Part shown: positions 1 to 8,459 of the stretch, in pieces
Layout of the letters: the number at the start of each line of letters is the position of its first letter
Numbering within the stretch: the first letter of the stretch is position 1
Assembly: GCF_002192415.1 (NCBI RefSeq)
Contig: NZ_CP021780.1
Coordinates: 2,170,001 to 2,234,000, forward strand
DNA: 64,000 nt
Reading direction: 5' to 3'
From: Paenibacillus donghaensis
Lineage (GTDB): Bacteria; Bacillota; Bacilli; Paenibacillales; Paenibacillaceae
Program-made: the position numbers and the translations under genes
The notes under the pieces: generated by a model
Told to the model about the DNA's origin: nothing
What the model saw: only the letters and a program-made list of their open reading frames with translations
Database searches by the model: none

Positions 1-153
1 CCCTTACGCGTACTCACCCGAACAGGCAGATTACACGACACTGCCTGAAACATCCTCTTGTCAATATCGAACCTTTTGCGGTACTTGATTTGGAAACAAT
101 AGCAGTACAATAATAATAGATTTTTGGATTGTGATGAGATAACTTGAACGCTA

Positions 154-180
154 AAGACACTAACCACGCGTTAGTGTCTT
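154..180. terminator. Terminator-like hairpin at window start
   Basis: A perfect 11-bp inverted repeat (AAGACACTAAC / GTTAGTGTCTT) with a 5-nt loop precedes the first gene. It lacks a clear T-tract on either strand, so it may end an upstream transcript or simply be a stable hairpin. Bases 1-153 hold no recognisable gene. Confidence 0.45.
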
Positions 181-249
181 AATGAAATTTGAGGGAAGCG
201 GATTTGTTTGGTAGGATTATACATAAACTTAGTTATTAGGGGGTTGCTA

Positions 250-759
250 ATGGATATCGCTTTTGAGTTAATTGAAAGTATGTTGGTTAAGTTTAGATCG
301 GAAAAGAAATGGACTCTTCAAGCACTTGAACAATTGTCCGAAGAAGATATTACTTCTTCCCCAACAATGGAAAGTAACAGTATTGCCAATTTAGTTGCTC
401 ACATTAGAGGGGCAGCACACTCTCGAATTGAAACAATCCTCTTTGATATTCCTGACACAAGAGATAGAGAGAGGGAATTTGAAAAAGGACTGGAAATGTC
501 AAAAGAACAAGCCATAAAAATGACCAGAGAAGCTTTTGATATTATCATTCAATATCTTGAACGTCTCCAATCGAACCCTGAGTTATTAATGTCACAACCA
601 TTTCTTAATTTACCACCTCTTACCTATAGCCAAGTAAATAACGAGACGACAGCTCTCAATCTTATGATAGCGATGGTGAGAGAGGTTCATTATCATACGG
701 GTCAAATCATATATGCTGCAAAAATGAGAAAGGGACAGCTTGTATGGCAATACGATTAA
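250..759 (+). CDS. DinB/DUF1572-like protein
   Basis: 169-residue protein resembling the DinB-like four-helix superfamily (DUF1572 type). Members are often thiol transferases or metal-binding enzymes of unknown substrate. Visible features are an early His in the LVAHIRG segment and the late VREVHYHTGQI motif, which supply the typical metal-ligand histidines. The start at 250 is preferred over the ATG at 208 because an AGGGGG ribosome site ends about 7 nt upstream and the family begins at MDIAFEL. The gene is clearly AT-richer than the rbs operon that follows and stands alone between two hairpins, consistent with acquired DNA. Exact function unknown. Confidence 0.75.
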   Translation: MDIAFELIESMLVKFRSEKKWTLQALEQLSEEDITSSPTMESNSIANLVAHIRGAAHSRIETILFDIPDTRDREREFEKGLEMSKEQAIKMTREAFDIIIQYLERLQSNPELLMSQPFLNLPPLTYSQVNNETTALNLMIAMVREVHYHTGQIIYAAKMRKGQLVWQYD

Positions 760-810
760 AATAGCATCTGACGATTCGGAACGTGTACTCATCCAAAGTA
801 ATCTGATATC

Positions 811-855
811 AACAAACCGGAGGCGCATGTTGGGCAGCACTCCGGCTTGTTTTTT
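811..855 (+). terminator. Intrinsic terminator after DinB-like gene
   Basis: Stem AACAAACCGGAG / CTCCGGCTTGTT (one mismatch) with a 17-nt loop, followed by a run of T. It lies about 50 nt after the DinB-like stop codon. Bases 860-960 show no gene. Confidence 0.75.
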
Positions 856-964
856 AATGTATTGGGATTTGACCTCAGCTCGCAAGGTAAATCCGATGGT
901 GATTTGATTACACTGGGCCTCAATGAGGCTGTTTGCTTCCTGCTGAAGAAGCTATTTTGGGTAC

Positions 965-993
965 TTGTAAATTCAAACGGGATGTGCTAATCT
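965..993 (+). promoter_or_regulatory. Possible sigma-A promoter of rbs operon
   Basis: TTGTAA and TAATCT hexamers separated by 17 nt lie upstream of the palindromic operator. Both hexamers are imperfect, so this is a position estimate. Transcription would start near 1000, just before the operator at 1008-1021, a geometry that allows repression by road-block or promoter occlusion. Confidence 0.4.
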
Positions 994-1007
994 AAAAATA
1001 TAAAACA

Positions 1008-1021
1008 TGTAACCGGTTACA
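1008..1021. promoter_or_regulatory. Palindromic LacI-family operator (RbsR, possibly also CcpA)
   Basis: TGTAACCGGTTACA is a perfect 14-bp palindrome centred on CG, the hallmark of LacI-family operators. It lies 25 nt before rbsR, so RbsR autoregulation is the simplest reading. The sequence also fits the relaxed cre consensus (TGWAANCGNTNWCA), so CcpA could act here too. Confidence 0.75.
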
Positions 1022-1045
1022 CAAATGAGGGGGTGACAGCAGTTC

Positions 1046-2044
1046 ATGATGACAATTAAGGATGTCGCAAAAATTGCCGGCGTTTCGGTGGCCACGGTTT
1101 CACGGGTGATCAATGAATCGGGTTATGTCAACATCGATACCCGCAAAAAGGTTGAGGCGGCGATTCGGCAAAGCAATTATTCTCCCAATGAAGTGGCCCG
1201 GTCTTTATACAAACGAAAATCCAAGTTAATCGGTTTGCTGCTTCCGGATATTACCAACCCTTTTTTCCCGCAGCTGGCGCGGGGCATCGAAGATTACATG
1301 CAGGAGAATGGCTACCGGATTATTTTTGGCAACAGCGATGAGAATGCGGATAAAGAGCTGGATTATATTCGCACCTTTGTCCAGAACAACGTCGTTGGCG
1401 TGATATCATCTACGAATTTTCCCGACAGCGGGGCTTATCTGGAAATGAATATTCCGGTCGTCTTCCTGGACCGTACTTCCAATGACAGTCCTTCCGTTTA
1501 CGCAGATGGCCGTAAGGGCGGACGTCTTGCCGCGCAGGAAATGGTTGCAAGAGGCAGCAGCCGGATTACCATTATCCAAGGACCTGCCCATGTCAAGCCG
1601 GCGCAGGACCGATTTCAGGGCGCGGCTGAAGCACTTGCTGAAATGGGGATCAGCTACAATGTGATCCAGACATCATCCTTCTCCTATACCGAAGCGGGGC
1701 AATGGGCGACCGAGCTGTTTGAGCGATTTTTGGATACGGACGGTGTTATCGCCAGCAATGATATTGTGGCCTCGGCGGTTCTTCGTGAAGCCCATCGGCT
1801 TGGCAAAACCGTGCCGGAGGATGTCCAGATTATCGGATTCGACGATATTCCGCTCAGTAGCCTGATGTCGCCATCCTTGTCCACCATCCGCCAGCCCGCG
1901 CGTGACATGGGCAGCGCGGCGGCCCGATTATTGATTCAGCTCATAGAGCAGGATCAGGTGGAAGACAAGATCATTCAGTTGCCCGTCAGCTTCATCGAGC
2001 GGGAAACGACCCGAAGCAGAATGGAAACCAGTAAGAAAGGGTGA
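1046..2044 (+). CDS. rbsR: Ribose operon repressor, LacI family
   Basis: 332-residue LacI/GalR regulator. Residues 2-25 form the helix-turn-helix (TIKDVAKIAGVSVATVSRV) and the YSPNEVARSL hinge-helix segment follows near residue 45. From about residue 60 on it has the periplasmic-binding-protein fold (LIGLLLPDITNPFFP, then IIGFDDIPLSS). It is the first gene of a complete ribose uptake operon in the same order as Bacillus subtilis (rbsRKDACB), which gives the function. A perfect palindromic operator lies just upstream. Two ATG codons are adjacent (1046, 1049) after a distant GGGGGTG; either may start. The stop overlaps the region of the rbsK start, so the two are translationally linked. Confidence 0.93.
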   Translation: MMTIKDVAKIAGVSVATVSRVINESGYVNIDTRKKVEAAIRQSNYSPNEVARSLYKRKSKLIGLLLPDITNPFFPQLARGIEDYMQENGYRIIFGNSDENADKELDYIRTFVQNNVVGVISSTNFPDSGAYLEMNIPVVFLDRTSNDSPSVYADGRKGGRLAAQEMVARGSSRITIIQGPAHVKPAQDRFQGAAEALAEMGISYNVIQTSSFSYTEAGQWATELFERFLDTDGVIASNDIVASAVLREAHRLGKTVPEDVQIIGFDDIPLSSLMSPSLSTIRQPARDMGSAAARLLIQLIEQDQVEDKIIQLPVSFIERETTRSRMETSKKG

Positions 2045-2049
2045 AAGAT

Positions 2050-2928
2050 GTGGCTAAGATTTGTGTGATTGGAAGCTGTTCTATGGATTTGGTGGTGACC
2101 GCTTCCAAACGGCCTCAAGTCGGTGAAACGGTTCTGGGAGACAACTTCACCACCGTTCCGGGAGGAAAAGGCGCGAACCAAGCGGTTGCCGCCGCGCGGC
2201 TGGGCGCTGAGGTTACGATGATCGGCTGTATCGGTGACGATTTTTACGGCAAAGCGATCCTGGACAATTTTAAAAGAAACGGCGTTGTTACCACCTATGT
2301 GGAACCGGTTACATATGCCGAGAGCGGGACGGCCCACATCGTTTTGGCTGAGGGGGACAACAGCATTATCGTAGTCAAAGGCGCCAATGATCACGTTACG
2401 CCTGCCCTGGTCGAACGGGCGCTGGACGCTATCCGAAGCGCCGATATGGTTCTGGTGCAGCAAGAAATCCCGGAGGAGACTGTATCGTATGTTAGCAGCC
2501 TCTGCCATAGCATCCATGTGCCGCTGCTGCTCAATCCGGCACCCGCCCGTCCGCTTAGTGAAGCGGTGATCGAACAGGCCGCCTACCTGACGCCGAATGA
2601 ACACGAATGCTCCATTTTGTTCAGCGGGATGAATAAGGCGGAAGCGTTGCGGAAGTATCCGGGCAAGCTTTTTATAACGGAGGGAAGTAGCGGCGTGCGG
2701 TATTGCGATGGAGAGCGGGAGGTACTGGTGCCCACTTATCAAGTGGAGGCCATAGATACGACGGGAGCCGGAGATACGTTCAACGCTGCATTTGCCGTGG
2801 CTCTGGCCGAAGGCGGCTCCATCCAGGCCAGCGTGAAGTTCGCCAATCGAGCCGCTTCCTTATCCGTTACCAAATTTGGCGCTCAAGGCGGCATGCCTAT
2901 GAGAGCAGAGGTGGAGGAGAGTCTTTAA
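2050..2928 (+). CDS. rbsK: Ribokinase
   Basis: PfkB-family sugar kinase that phosphorylates imported D-ribose at O5 using ATP, in the cytoplasm. The N-terminal PfkB signature GGKGANQAVAAARLG and the C-terminal signature DTTGAGDTFNAAF, with catalytic Asp at about residue 242, are both intact. Length (about 292) is normal. A GTG start at 2050 gives the usual MAKICVIGS beginning and sits 6-7 nt after AAAGGGTGA. A GTG at 2041, overlapping the rbsR stop, is the alternative. Second gene of the rbs operon, followed 2 nt later by rbsD. Confidence 0.95.
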   Translation: MAKICVIGSCSMDLVVTASKRPQVGETVLGDNFTTVPGGKGANQAVAAARLGAEVTMIGCIGDDFYGKAILDNFKRNGVVTTYVEPVTYAESGTAHIVLAEGDNSIIVVKGANDHVTPALVERALDAIRSADMVLVQQEIPEETVSYVSSLCHSIHVPLLLNPAPARPLSEAVIEQAAYLTPNEHECSILFSGMNKAEALRKYPGKLFITEGSSGVRYCDGEREVLVPTYQVEAIDTTGAGDTFNAAFAVALAEGGSIQASVKFANRAASLSVTKFGAQGGMPMRAEVEESL

Positions 2929-2930
2929 TT

Positions 2931-3326
2931 ATGAAGAAACACGGGATATTGAACAGCCATATTTCCAAAATTCTGGCCGACCTGGGCCATACCGACATGA
3001 TTGTCATAGCGGATATCGGACTACCGGTTCCGGCGGGCGTTCCCAAGATTGACCTGGCCCTTAAACCGGGCGTTCCCGGCTTTCAAGAGGTCGTCGATGT
3101 CATAGCCGAGGATATGGTGATCGAGAAGGTAATTGTAGCCGAGGAACTGGCCGCGAATAATCAAGCAACCTCGCAATATGTGAATGACAAGTTCAGGGGA
3201 ACTCCGATAGAGGCGCTTTCCCATGAGCAATTCAAGCAGCTGACCCAGAAGGCCAAGGTGATTATTCGCACGGGCGAAGCGAAGCCTTACGCGAACTGCA
3301 TCCTGCAAGCCGGCGTCTATTTTTGA
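2931..3326 (+). CDS. rbsD: D-ribose pyranase
   Basis: 131-residue RbsD/FucU protein. It interconverts pyranose and furanose forms of ribose so that ribokinase receives the furanose. The start MKKHGILNSHISKIL carries the conserved His of the family near residue 20 (LGHTDMIVIAD), and the C-terminal GEAKPYANCILQAGV matches the family end. The start at 2931 follows GGAGGAGAG and leaves 2 nt after the rbsK stop. A longer frame beginning at 2703 is an overlap with rbsK and not the true start. Confidence 0.95.
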   Translation: MKKHGILNSHISKILADLGHTDMIVIADIGLPVPAGVPKIDLALKPGVPGFQEVVDVIAEDMVIEKVIVAEELAANNQATSQYVNDKFRGTPIEALSHEQFKQLTQKAKVIIRTGEAKPYANCILQAGVYF

Positions 3327-3347
3327 TATGGAGGAGGTTCTAGAGAT

Positions 3348-4829
3348 ATGCGCATCGAAATGAAAGACATTTATAAGTCCTTTGGCACCAACCCGGTTCT
3401 CACGGGAGTGGATTTTGAGCTACAGGATGGGGAGATTCATGCCCTGATGGGAGAGAACGGCGCCGGCAAATCCACGCTGATGAACATTCTGATCGGTCTT
3501 CATCAACGGGACAGCGGGACTATCCTGATCGATGGTCGGGAAACCTATTTTGCCAACCCCAAAGAAGCGGAGCGTAACGGGATCGCTTTTATCCACCAGG
3601 AGCTGAATGTATGGCCGGATATGACGGTCCTGGAGAATCTGTTTATCGGGAAGGAAAGAACCACTGCACTTGGCCTATTGAATACGAACGAAATGAAAGC
3701 GCTAGCAAATGAGCAGTTCCGCAAGCTCTCCGTGACGATACCGCTGAACCAGGAGGCCGGGGAATGTTCGGTTGGGGAGAAACAGATGATCGAGATTGCC
3801 AAGGCACTCATGACCCATGCTCAGGTTATCGTTATGGATGAACCCACGGCCGCACTGACCGAGCGGGAAATCAAGAAATTATTCGAAGTCATTGCCTCCC
3901 TCAAAAAAGAAGGCGTCTCCATCGTCTATATTTCTCATCGGATGGAGGAGATCTTTACGATATGCGACCGGATCACCGTCATGCGGGATGGCAAAACCAT
4001 AGATACCCAGGCCATACCGGACACGGATTTTGACGATGTGGTCCGGAAAATGGTCGGGCGTCAATTAACGGACCGTTTCCCTCAGCGCGCCTTCCAGCCC
4101 GGAGAAGTGGTGCTTGAAGTGAAGAACGCTTTCAAAACGGGGAAATTTAAAGACATTAGCTTCTCGGTGCGGGCCGGTGAAATTATCGGATTCTCTGGAT
4201 TGATGGGGTCGGGCCGGACGGAAATCATGAGAGCGTTGTTCGGGCTTGATGCTCTGGACAGCGGCGAGGTGTGGGTTCGGGGGCAACAAGTGGCGATCCG
4301 TAACCCCCATGATGCGATGCAAGCGGGCATCGGCTTCGTTACGGAGGACCGTAAGGATGAGGGTCTAATTCTTGATTTCTCCATCCGCGACAATATGGCA
4401 CTGACGAATTTATCCAGCTTCGCCCCCAAGGGTGTAATTCTGGACAAGAAGGAAAAAGAGTTCGCGGATCTGCTCATTCAGCGCCTTCAGATCAAGACGG
4501 AGTCCTCATCCACGCCGGCGCGTCAGCTCTCGGGAGGCAATCAGCAGAAAGTGGTTATCGCCAAATGGATCGGCATCGGCCTAAGCGTGCTGATCCTGGA
4601 TGAACCCACACGCGGCGTCGACGTGGGAGCCAAGAGGGAAATCTATCATCTCATGAACGAGTTAACCGAACGCGGCGTTGCGATCCTTATGGTGTCCTCT
4701 GAGCTGCCCGAGGTTCTGGGGATGAGCGACCGGATATTAGTGGTCCATGAAGGGGAAATCGGCGGAGAACTATCCCGGCAGGAAGCTACGCAGGAAAGCA
4801 TTATGACATTAGCCACAGGGGGGCAATAG
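3348..4829 (+). CDS. rbsA: Ribose ABC transporter ATP-binding protein
   Basis: 493-residue protein with two fused ABC nucleotide-binding domains that drives ribose import through RbsC. The first domain has Walker A GENGAGKST (35-43), signature CSVGEKQ (about 141) and Walker B VIVMDEPTAALT. The second domain has the degenerate Walker A typical of sugar CUT2 importers (GLMGSGRTE), signature LSGGNQQK (about 394) and VLILDEPTRGVDVG. Length is standard. The RBS is GGAGGAGG. It follows rbsD by 21 nt and ends 1 nt before rbsC, so the transport genes are co-translated. Confidence 0.96.
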   Translation: MRIEMKDIYKSFGTNPVLTGVDFELQDGEIHALMGENGAGKSTLMNILIGLHQRDSGTILIDGRETYFANPKEAERNGIAFIHQELNVWPDMTVLENLFIGKERTTALGLLNTNEMKALANEQFRKLSVTIPLNQEAGECSVGEKQMIEIAKALMTHAQVIVMDEPTAALTEREIKKLFEVIASLKKEGVSIVYISHRMEEIFTICDRITVMRDGKTIDTQAIPDTDFDDVVRKMVGRQLTDRFPQRAFQPGEVVLEVKNAFKTGKFKDISFSVRAGEIIGFSGLMGSGRTEIMRALFGLDALDSGEVWVRGQQVAIRNPHDAMQAGIGFVTEDRKDEGLILDFSIRDNMALTNLSSFAPKGVILDKKEKEFADLLIQRLQIKTESSSTPARQLSGGNQQKVVIAKWIGIGLSVLILDEPTRGVDVGAKREIYHLMNELTERGVAILMVSSELPEVLGMSDRILVVHEGEIGGELSRQEATQESIMTLATGGQ

Positions 4830-4830
4830 G

Positions 4831-5799
4831 ATGACAACAATTACGGATGGCAGAGAAAAAAAGAATTTGCGGGTGGGGCAGATTATACAGAAGCTGGGTC
4901 CGCTGCTGGGGTTGTTCATTCTTGTTCTCATCGTGTCCTTGCTGAATCCGAGCTTTCTGGAGCCCCTTAATATACTGAATTTGCTCCGGCAAGTCGCCAT
5001 CAATGCGCTGATCGCTTTTGGGATGACCTTTGTCATTCTGACAGGCGGAATTGATCTATCGGTGGGTTCCATTCTCGCACTCTCCAGTGCCTTCATGGCA
5101 AATTTGCTGTTGGCGGGCTGGAATCCCATACTGGCGATTATAGGTGGCTGTGTATTGGGCGGAGCGATAGGAATGGTCAACGGCCTGATGATTACCAAAG
5201 GCAAAATGGCGCCGTTCATCGCCACTCTGGCGACCATGACGATTTTTCGAGGATTGACTCTTGTCTATACGGATGGCAACCCGATAACGGGTCTTGGAGA
5301 CAGCATGACGTTCCAATTGTTTGGCCGCGGGTACTTCATGGGTATTCCCGTTCCGGCTGTTACGATGATTATCGTGTTCGCTTTGTTGTGGATAGTGCTG
5401 CACAAAACGCCGTTCGGCCGCAAGACCTACGCCATCGGCGGCAATGAGAAGGCCTCCATTATTTCAGGGATTAAGGTAGACCGTATCAAAATTATGATTT
5501 ATTCGCTGGTCGGCATGCTGTCGGCATTGGCCGGGGCCATCCTGACTTCCCGATTGAATTCGGCCCAGCCAACGGCGGGAACCTCCTATGAGCTTGACGC
5601 CATCGCGGCGGTTGTACTGGGAGGCACCAGCTTGACCGGGGGCCGCGGACGCATTGTTGGTACCTTGATCGGTGCGCTAATTATCGGAATTCTGAACAAT
5701 GGGCTGAATCTGCTGGGCGTCTCTTCTTTCTACCAGATGGTCGTCAAAGGGATTGTCATTGCGATTGCCGTACTGATTGACCGCAAGAAAGCCGTATAA
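4831..5799 (+). CDS. rbsC: Ribose ABC transporter permease
   Basis: 322-residue polytopic membrane protein of the CUT2 permease family (BPD_transp_2). Hydrophobic segments run through nearly the whole length after a short cytoplasmic N-terminus. The conserved GGIDLSVGSILALSSA motif near residue 75 and the late VVLGGTSLTGGRGR loop, which contacts the ATPase, are present. It lies between rbsA (1-nt gap) and rbsB (15-nt gap), completing the RbsABC importer. No abnormality seen. Confidence 0.96.
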   Translation: MTTITDGREKKNLRVGQIIQKLGPLLGLFILVLIVSLLNPSFLEPLNILNLLRQVAINALIAFGMTFVILTGGIDLSVGSILALSSAFMANLLLAGWNPILAIIGGCVLGGAIGMVNGLMITKGKMAPFIATLATMTIFRGLTLVYTDGNPITGLGDSMTFQLFGRGYFMGIPVPAVTMIIVFALLWIVLHKTPFGRKTYAIGGNEKASIISGIKVDRIKIMIYSLVGMLSALAGAILTSRLNSAQPTAGTSYELDAIAAVVLGGTSLTGGRGRIVGTLIGALIIGILNNGLNLLGVSSFYQMVVKGIVIAIAVLIDRKKAV

Positions 5800-5814
5800 A
5801 AGGGGGATTCCACT

Positions 5815-6735
5815 ATGAAAAAACTCGCTTTAGTCCTGACGTCCATACTGCTGTTGATGATGACCGGCTGCTCCCTGGAGCCCCCCGAGTGGGCTAAACC
5901 TAATAATGAAGGCAACGCGCAAAATTTGAAAATCGGCTTATCCCTGTCAACCCTGAACAATCCCTTCTTCGTGTCCCTCAAAGACGGCGTAACGGCGGAG
6001 GCGAAGAAGCAAGGGGTGGAGATCCTGGTTATCGACGCTCAGAACGACTCTGCCAAGCAGAACAACGATGTGGAGGATCTGATGCAAAAAGGGGTGGACG
6101 CACTGTTGATCAACCCTGTGGATTCATCGGCAATCTCGACATCGGTCCAGTCGGCCAACAGCCTGAATATCCCGGTTATTACACTGGATCGCTCGGCGGA
6201 TCAAGGAGAAGTCAAAGCCCTGGTCGCGTCGGACAACATTAAAGGCGGAAACATGGCGGCCGAATATATCGTCCAGAAGTTGGGCAAGGGCGCGAAGGTC
6301 ATTGAGCTGGAAGGATCGCCGGGTGCATCGGCCACCCGTGAACGGGGCAAGGGATTCCATGAACTCGCGGATACCCAGCTAGATGTCATTGCGAAGCAAA
6401 CAGCCGATTTCGACCGCATCAAAGGATTGACCGTTATGGAGAACCTGCTCGAAGGAAATCCGGGCGTGCAGGCGGTCTTCGCCCACAATGACGAGATGGC
6501 CCTGGGTGCGATTGAAGCGATCCAGAGCTCGGGCAAAAATATTCCCGTTATCGGGTTTGACGGCAACAAAGACGCGCTTGCTTCCATTGAGGCGGGCAAA
6601 TTGACCGGAACCATCGCCCAACAGCCCGAATTAATCGGCCAGCTGGCCGTTCAAGCCGCCAAGGATGTGCTGGACGGGCAAACCGTGAAGCCGATGATTC
6701 CCGCACCGCTGAAGCTGGTCTTGAAAGAGCAATAG
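5815..6735 (+). CDS. rbsB: Ribose-binding lipoprotein
   Basis: 306-residue substrate-binding protein of the ribose importer. The signal peptide MKKLALVLTSILLLMMTGC ends in a lipobox with Cys19 as the lipidated residue, anchoring it to the outer face of the membrane. The mature part has the two-lobed periplasmic-binding fold (LSLSTLNNPFFVSLKDG, VTLDRSAD-type segment, IGFDGNKDALASIEAG). Last gene of the rbs operon and followed by a hairpin terminator. It shares its fold with RbsR, as expected for this family. Confidence 0.95.
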   Translation: MKKLALVLTSILLLMMTGCSLEPPEWAKPNNEGNAQNLKIGLSLSTLNNPFFVSLKDGVTAEAKKQGVEILVIDAQNDSAKQNNDVEDLMQKGVDALLINPVDSSAISTSVQSANSLNIPVITLDRSADQGEVKALVASDNIKGGNMAAEYIVQKLGKGAKVIELEGSPGASATRERGKGFHELADTQLDVIAKQTADFDRIKGLTVMENLLEGNPGVQAVFAHNDEMALGAIEAIQSSGKNIPVIGFDGNKDALASIEAGKLTGTIAQQPELIGQLAVQAAKDVLDGQTVKPMIPAPLKLVLKEQ

Positions 6736-6769
6736 AAGAGAAGGCTTATTCCAAGCCGTCCAACCATAC

Positions 6770-6803
6770 AACACTGCGTTCGCTGTCAGGCGGGCGCAGT
6801 GTT
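6770..6803 (+). terminator. Terminator of the rbs operon
   Basis: Perfect 9-bp stem AACACTGCG / CGCAGTGTT 35 nt after the rbsB stop, followed by a short T-rich stretch. The T-tract is weak (TTTGCTT), so termination may be partial. Confidence 0.6.
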
Positions 6804-7112
6804 TGCTTAGTGATTCATTAGGACTGCTTGAGTAATTCTTGCAACGATACAGGAAATAATAGAGTTCTCTGGTTTGCTTCGCCAATCTAGCAGTTACTCA
6901 AAAACGGAAGAAATCCGCTAATTAGTTGCACTTTTGCAATTAAATCAATGGTTCCGAATTCAGGAACCCGGTGGATCAGGCCGATGCACTCTTTTATCCT
7001 TCTATAGTAGTGCAACCAGGCTTCGTTCTCCATATTCTTTGCCGTAGCACACAGACTAACCCGCACCCGGATGCATCTCTTATACTATCAAACTGTAAAG
7101 AGGTGTAAACTC
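6804..7112. other. Non-coding stretch with one palindromic repeat unit
   Basis: No gene is recognisable. Bases 6922-6943 read TTAGTTGC-n6-GCAATTAA, a near-palindrome of the same kind found in the repeat islands at 13-14, 53 and 60 kb. Just before the next gene, TATACT near 7081 could serve as a -10 element. Confidence 0.5.
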
Positions 7113-7334
7113 ATGAGTGTAACTGATCGAGCAAGACTGCGCAAAGCGCTAAAAGCATTGCGGGCACAGCGGGTGGTGCTGAAGGAAAGATTAGTGCGCA
7201 TCAATCAGAATCTGTGTTTCGCTCCCATTGGAAGCCGTCCCAGAGCTGAGCTGCTTGCAGCAAGAGACTCTATCCGCCAAGCGCTTCGTTTGAATGCTGT
7301 AGCTGTCCGCAAAATTAAACGGGTATTGTGCTAG
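7113..7334 (+). CDS. Small basic hypothetical protein
   Basis: 73 residues, rich in Arg, Lys, Leu and Ala, with no signal peptide or membrane segment. The first 30 residues (SVTDRARLRKALKALRAQR) look strongly helical and the composition suggests a nucleic-acid- or ribosome-associated helical protein, but that is inference only. The start at 7113 follows AAAGAGGTG; the in-frame ATG at 7071 lacks a site. A short GC-rich hairpin follows at 7384. I do not recognise the family. Confidence 0.6.
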   Translation: MSVTDRARLRKALKALRAQRVVLKERLVRINQNLCFAPIGSRPRAELLAARDSIRQALRLNAVAVRKIKRVLC

Positions 7335-7383
7335 CAGCGGGTTGTCTGAGCAAGTAAAAGTGTACAGGCTGCATCGACAGAGG

Positions 7384-7401
7384 AGGCCGGATTGCCGGCC
7401 T
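7384..7401 (+). terminator. Short intrinsic terminator
   Basis: Stem AGGCCGG / CCGGCCT with loop ATTG followed by TCTTTAT. It lies 50 nt downstream of the small basic protein gene. Confidence 0.65.
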
Positions 7402-7485
7402 TCTTTATGCTGTTTGCCGACATGACTATTCTAACCATTATGCTAAAATAAGATCATCTGAATCTGCCGGACAGGAGGTGCAGCC

Positions 7486-7557
7486 ATGGAGTATAACCCG
7501 TTCCGCTGGTGGAAGCTGGTGCTGAGACTGTTGCTGCTGATGGGCTTTCATAGATAA
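7486..7557 (+). CDS. 23-residue membrane-type microprotein
   Basis: A very short frame, M-E-Y-N-P-F-R-W-W-K then a leucine-rich segment (LVLRLLLLMGF) and a basic end (HR). The supporting evidence is translational: a full ACAGGAGGTG ribosome site ends 5 nt before the ATG. An extended -10 element (TGCTAAAAT, 7441-7449) lies just upstream, giving a leader of about 35 nt. An aromatic/basic head followed by a hydrophobic helix suits a single-pass or amphipathic membrane peptide. Function unknown; it could also be a leader peptide for the lipoprotein gene at 7639. Confidence 0.5.
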   Translation: MEYNPFRWWKLVLRLLLLMGFHR

Positions 7558-7638
7558 GTGTGTAGTTTATAACCCCGCTGAATCGTCAAGGCTGTAGTAG
7601 AGTAGGCTGTTGCAGCAATTGACGAAAGGGGTATAGCT

Positions 7639-7857
7639 ATGATTCAATTAATGAAAAAATGGGGGCTTGGCGTATCTGCAAGTCTGCTGCTGGTCTTAAC
7701 GGGCTGCTTCCCGGAGGAACAAAGGCCGACAGTGACTGAGGTGGAGACGATGTCCAATCTGGATGGCGGACTCGGAACCGAATATGGTCCGTATTCCCCG
7801 GTGCTGCAGGATGTATATGACCGTTCCATTCCTGAAGAGGTGTACTCGGGAGAGTAG
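7639..7857 (+). CDS. Small hypothetical lipoprotein
   Basis: 72 residues. The N-terminus is a lipoprotein signal (charged MIQLMKKWG, a hydrophobic stretch, then lipobox VLTGC with Cys at residue 23). The mature 50 residues are acidic and low in structure (TEVETMSNLDGGLGTEYG). It would sit on the outer face of the membrane. The RBS is GAAAGGGG. The 3' end is 63 nt before the GNAT gene on the same strand. No family recognised. Confidence 0.65.
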   Translation: MIQLMKKWGLGVSASLLLVLTGCFPEEQRPTVTEVETMSNLDGGLGTEYGPYSPVLQDVYDRSIPEEVYSGE

Positions 7858-7920
7858 ACTTAAGCTTCAGGAGCAGCGCATGTATCTAAATTGGGAAAGT
7901 GAAAGAGGAGAGTTGCGATC

Positions 7921-8364
7921 ATGGCTGCAGAAATTGTACGAGTGACTACAGAGGAACAACTTCAATTGGGACTGGCTATCCGCACCAAGGTGTTCGTCGA
8001 GGAGCAGAAGGTGCCGATGCAGGAAGAGGTTGACGAATATGACGTCATCAGTCCGAATGTGCAGCATATGCTGATTATGGATCACGGCGTGCCGGTAGCG
8101 ACGGGTCGGATGATTTATTACCAGAACGATTCAGCCAAAATGCAGCGGATTGCTGTGCTGAAGGAATACCGGGCTTATGGGTACGGCCGCGTGCTGCTGA
8201 TGGCGCTGGAGGAGTATGCGCGTGAGCTGGGCCTCAAGGCGTCCATCCTGGATGGACAGTGCCAGGCGGAAGTTTTTTATGCCAAGCAGGGATATGAAGT
8301 GATTTCAACGGAGCCGTTCTATGATGCGGGCATTCTTCATGTGCGTATGAGAAAGGCGTTATAG
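7921..8364 (+). CDS. GNAT family N-acetyltransferase (YjcF/ElaA-like)
   Basis: 147 residues, a full single-domain GNAT enzyme that would transfer an acetyl group from acetyl-CoA to an unidentified amine. The N-terminal IRTKVFVEEQKVP segment is the signature of the YjcF/ElaA-like subgroup. The acetyl-CoA pyrophosphate loop is MQRIAVLKEYRAYGYGRVLL (about 74-93), and the C-terminal YAKQGYEVISTEPFYDAGI gives the last strands. The RBS is GAGGAGAG. Substrate cannot be told from sequence. Confidence 0.85.
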   Translation: MAAEIVRVTTEEQLQLGLAIRTKVFVEEQKVPMQEEVDEYDVISPNVQHMLIMDHGVPVATGRMIYYQNDSAKMQRIAVLKEYRAYGYGRVLLMALEEYARELGLKASILDGQCQAEVFYAKQGYEVISTEPFYDAGILHVRMRKAL

Positions 8365-8459
8365 CAGCAGTTGTACATAATCTTCTGATCCCCGGTACAA
8401 GCTATGAACTGCCCGGTAAGCACCCAGGCACAATTTAGCGACGGGGAGCGAACGATCAT

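Noticed and set aside
1..20. Resemblance to the conserved 16S rRNA segment ACGCG-n-ACTCACCCG
   Set aside because: Only about 16 bases match, with an indel, and the next bases diverge at once. No other rRNA sequence follows.
1975..2742. 255-codon open frame antisense to rbsK
   Set aside because: Shadow of rbsK; no start signal and no domain.
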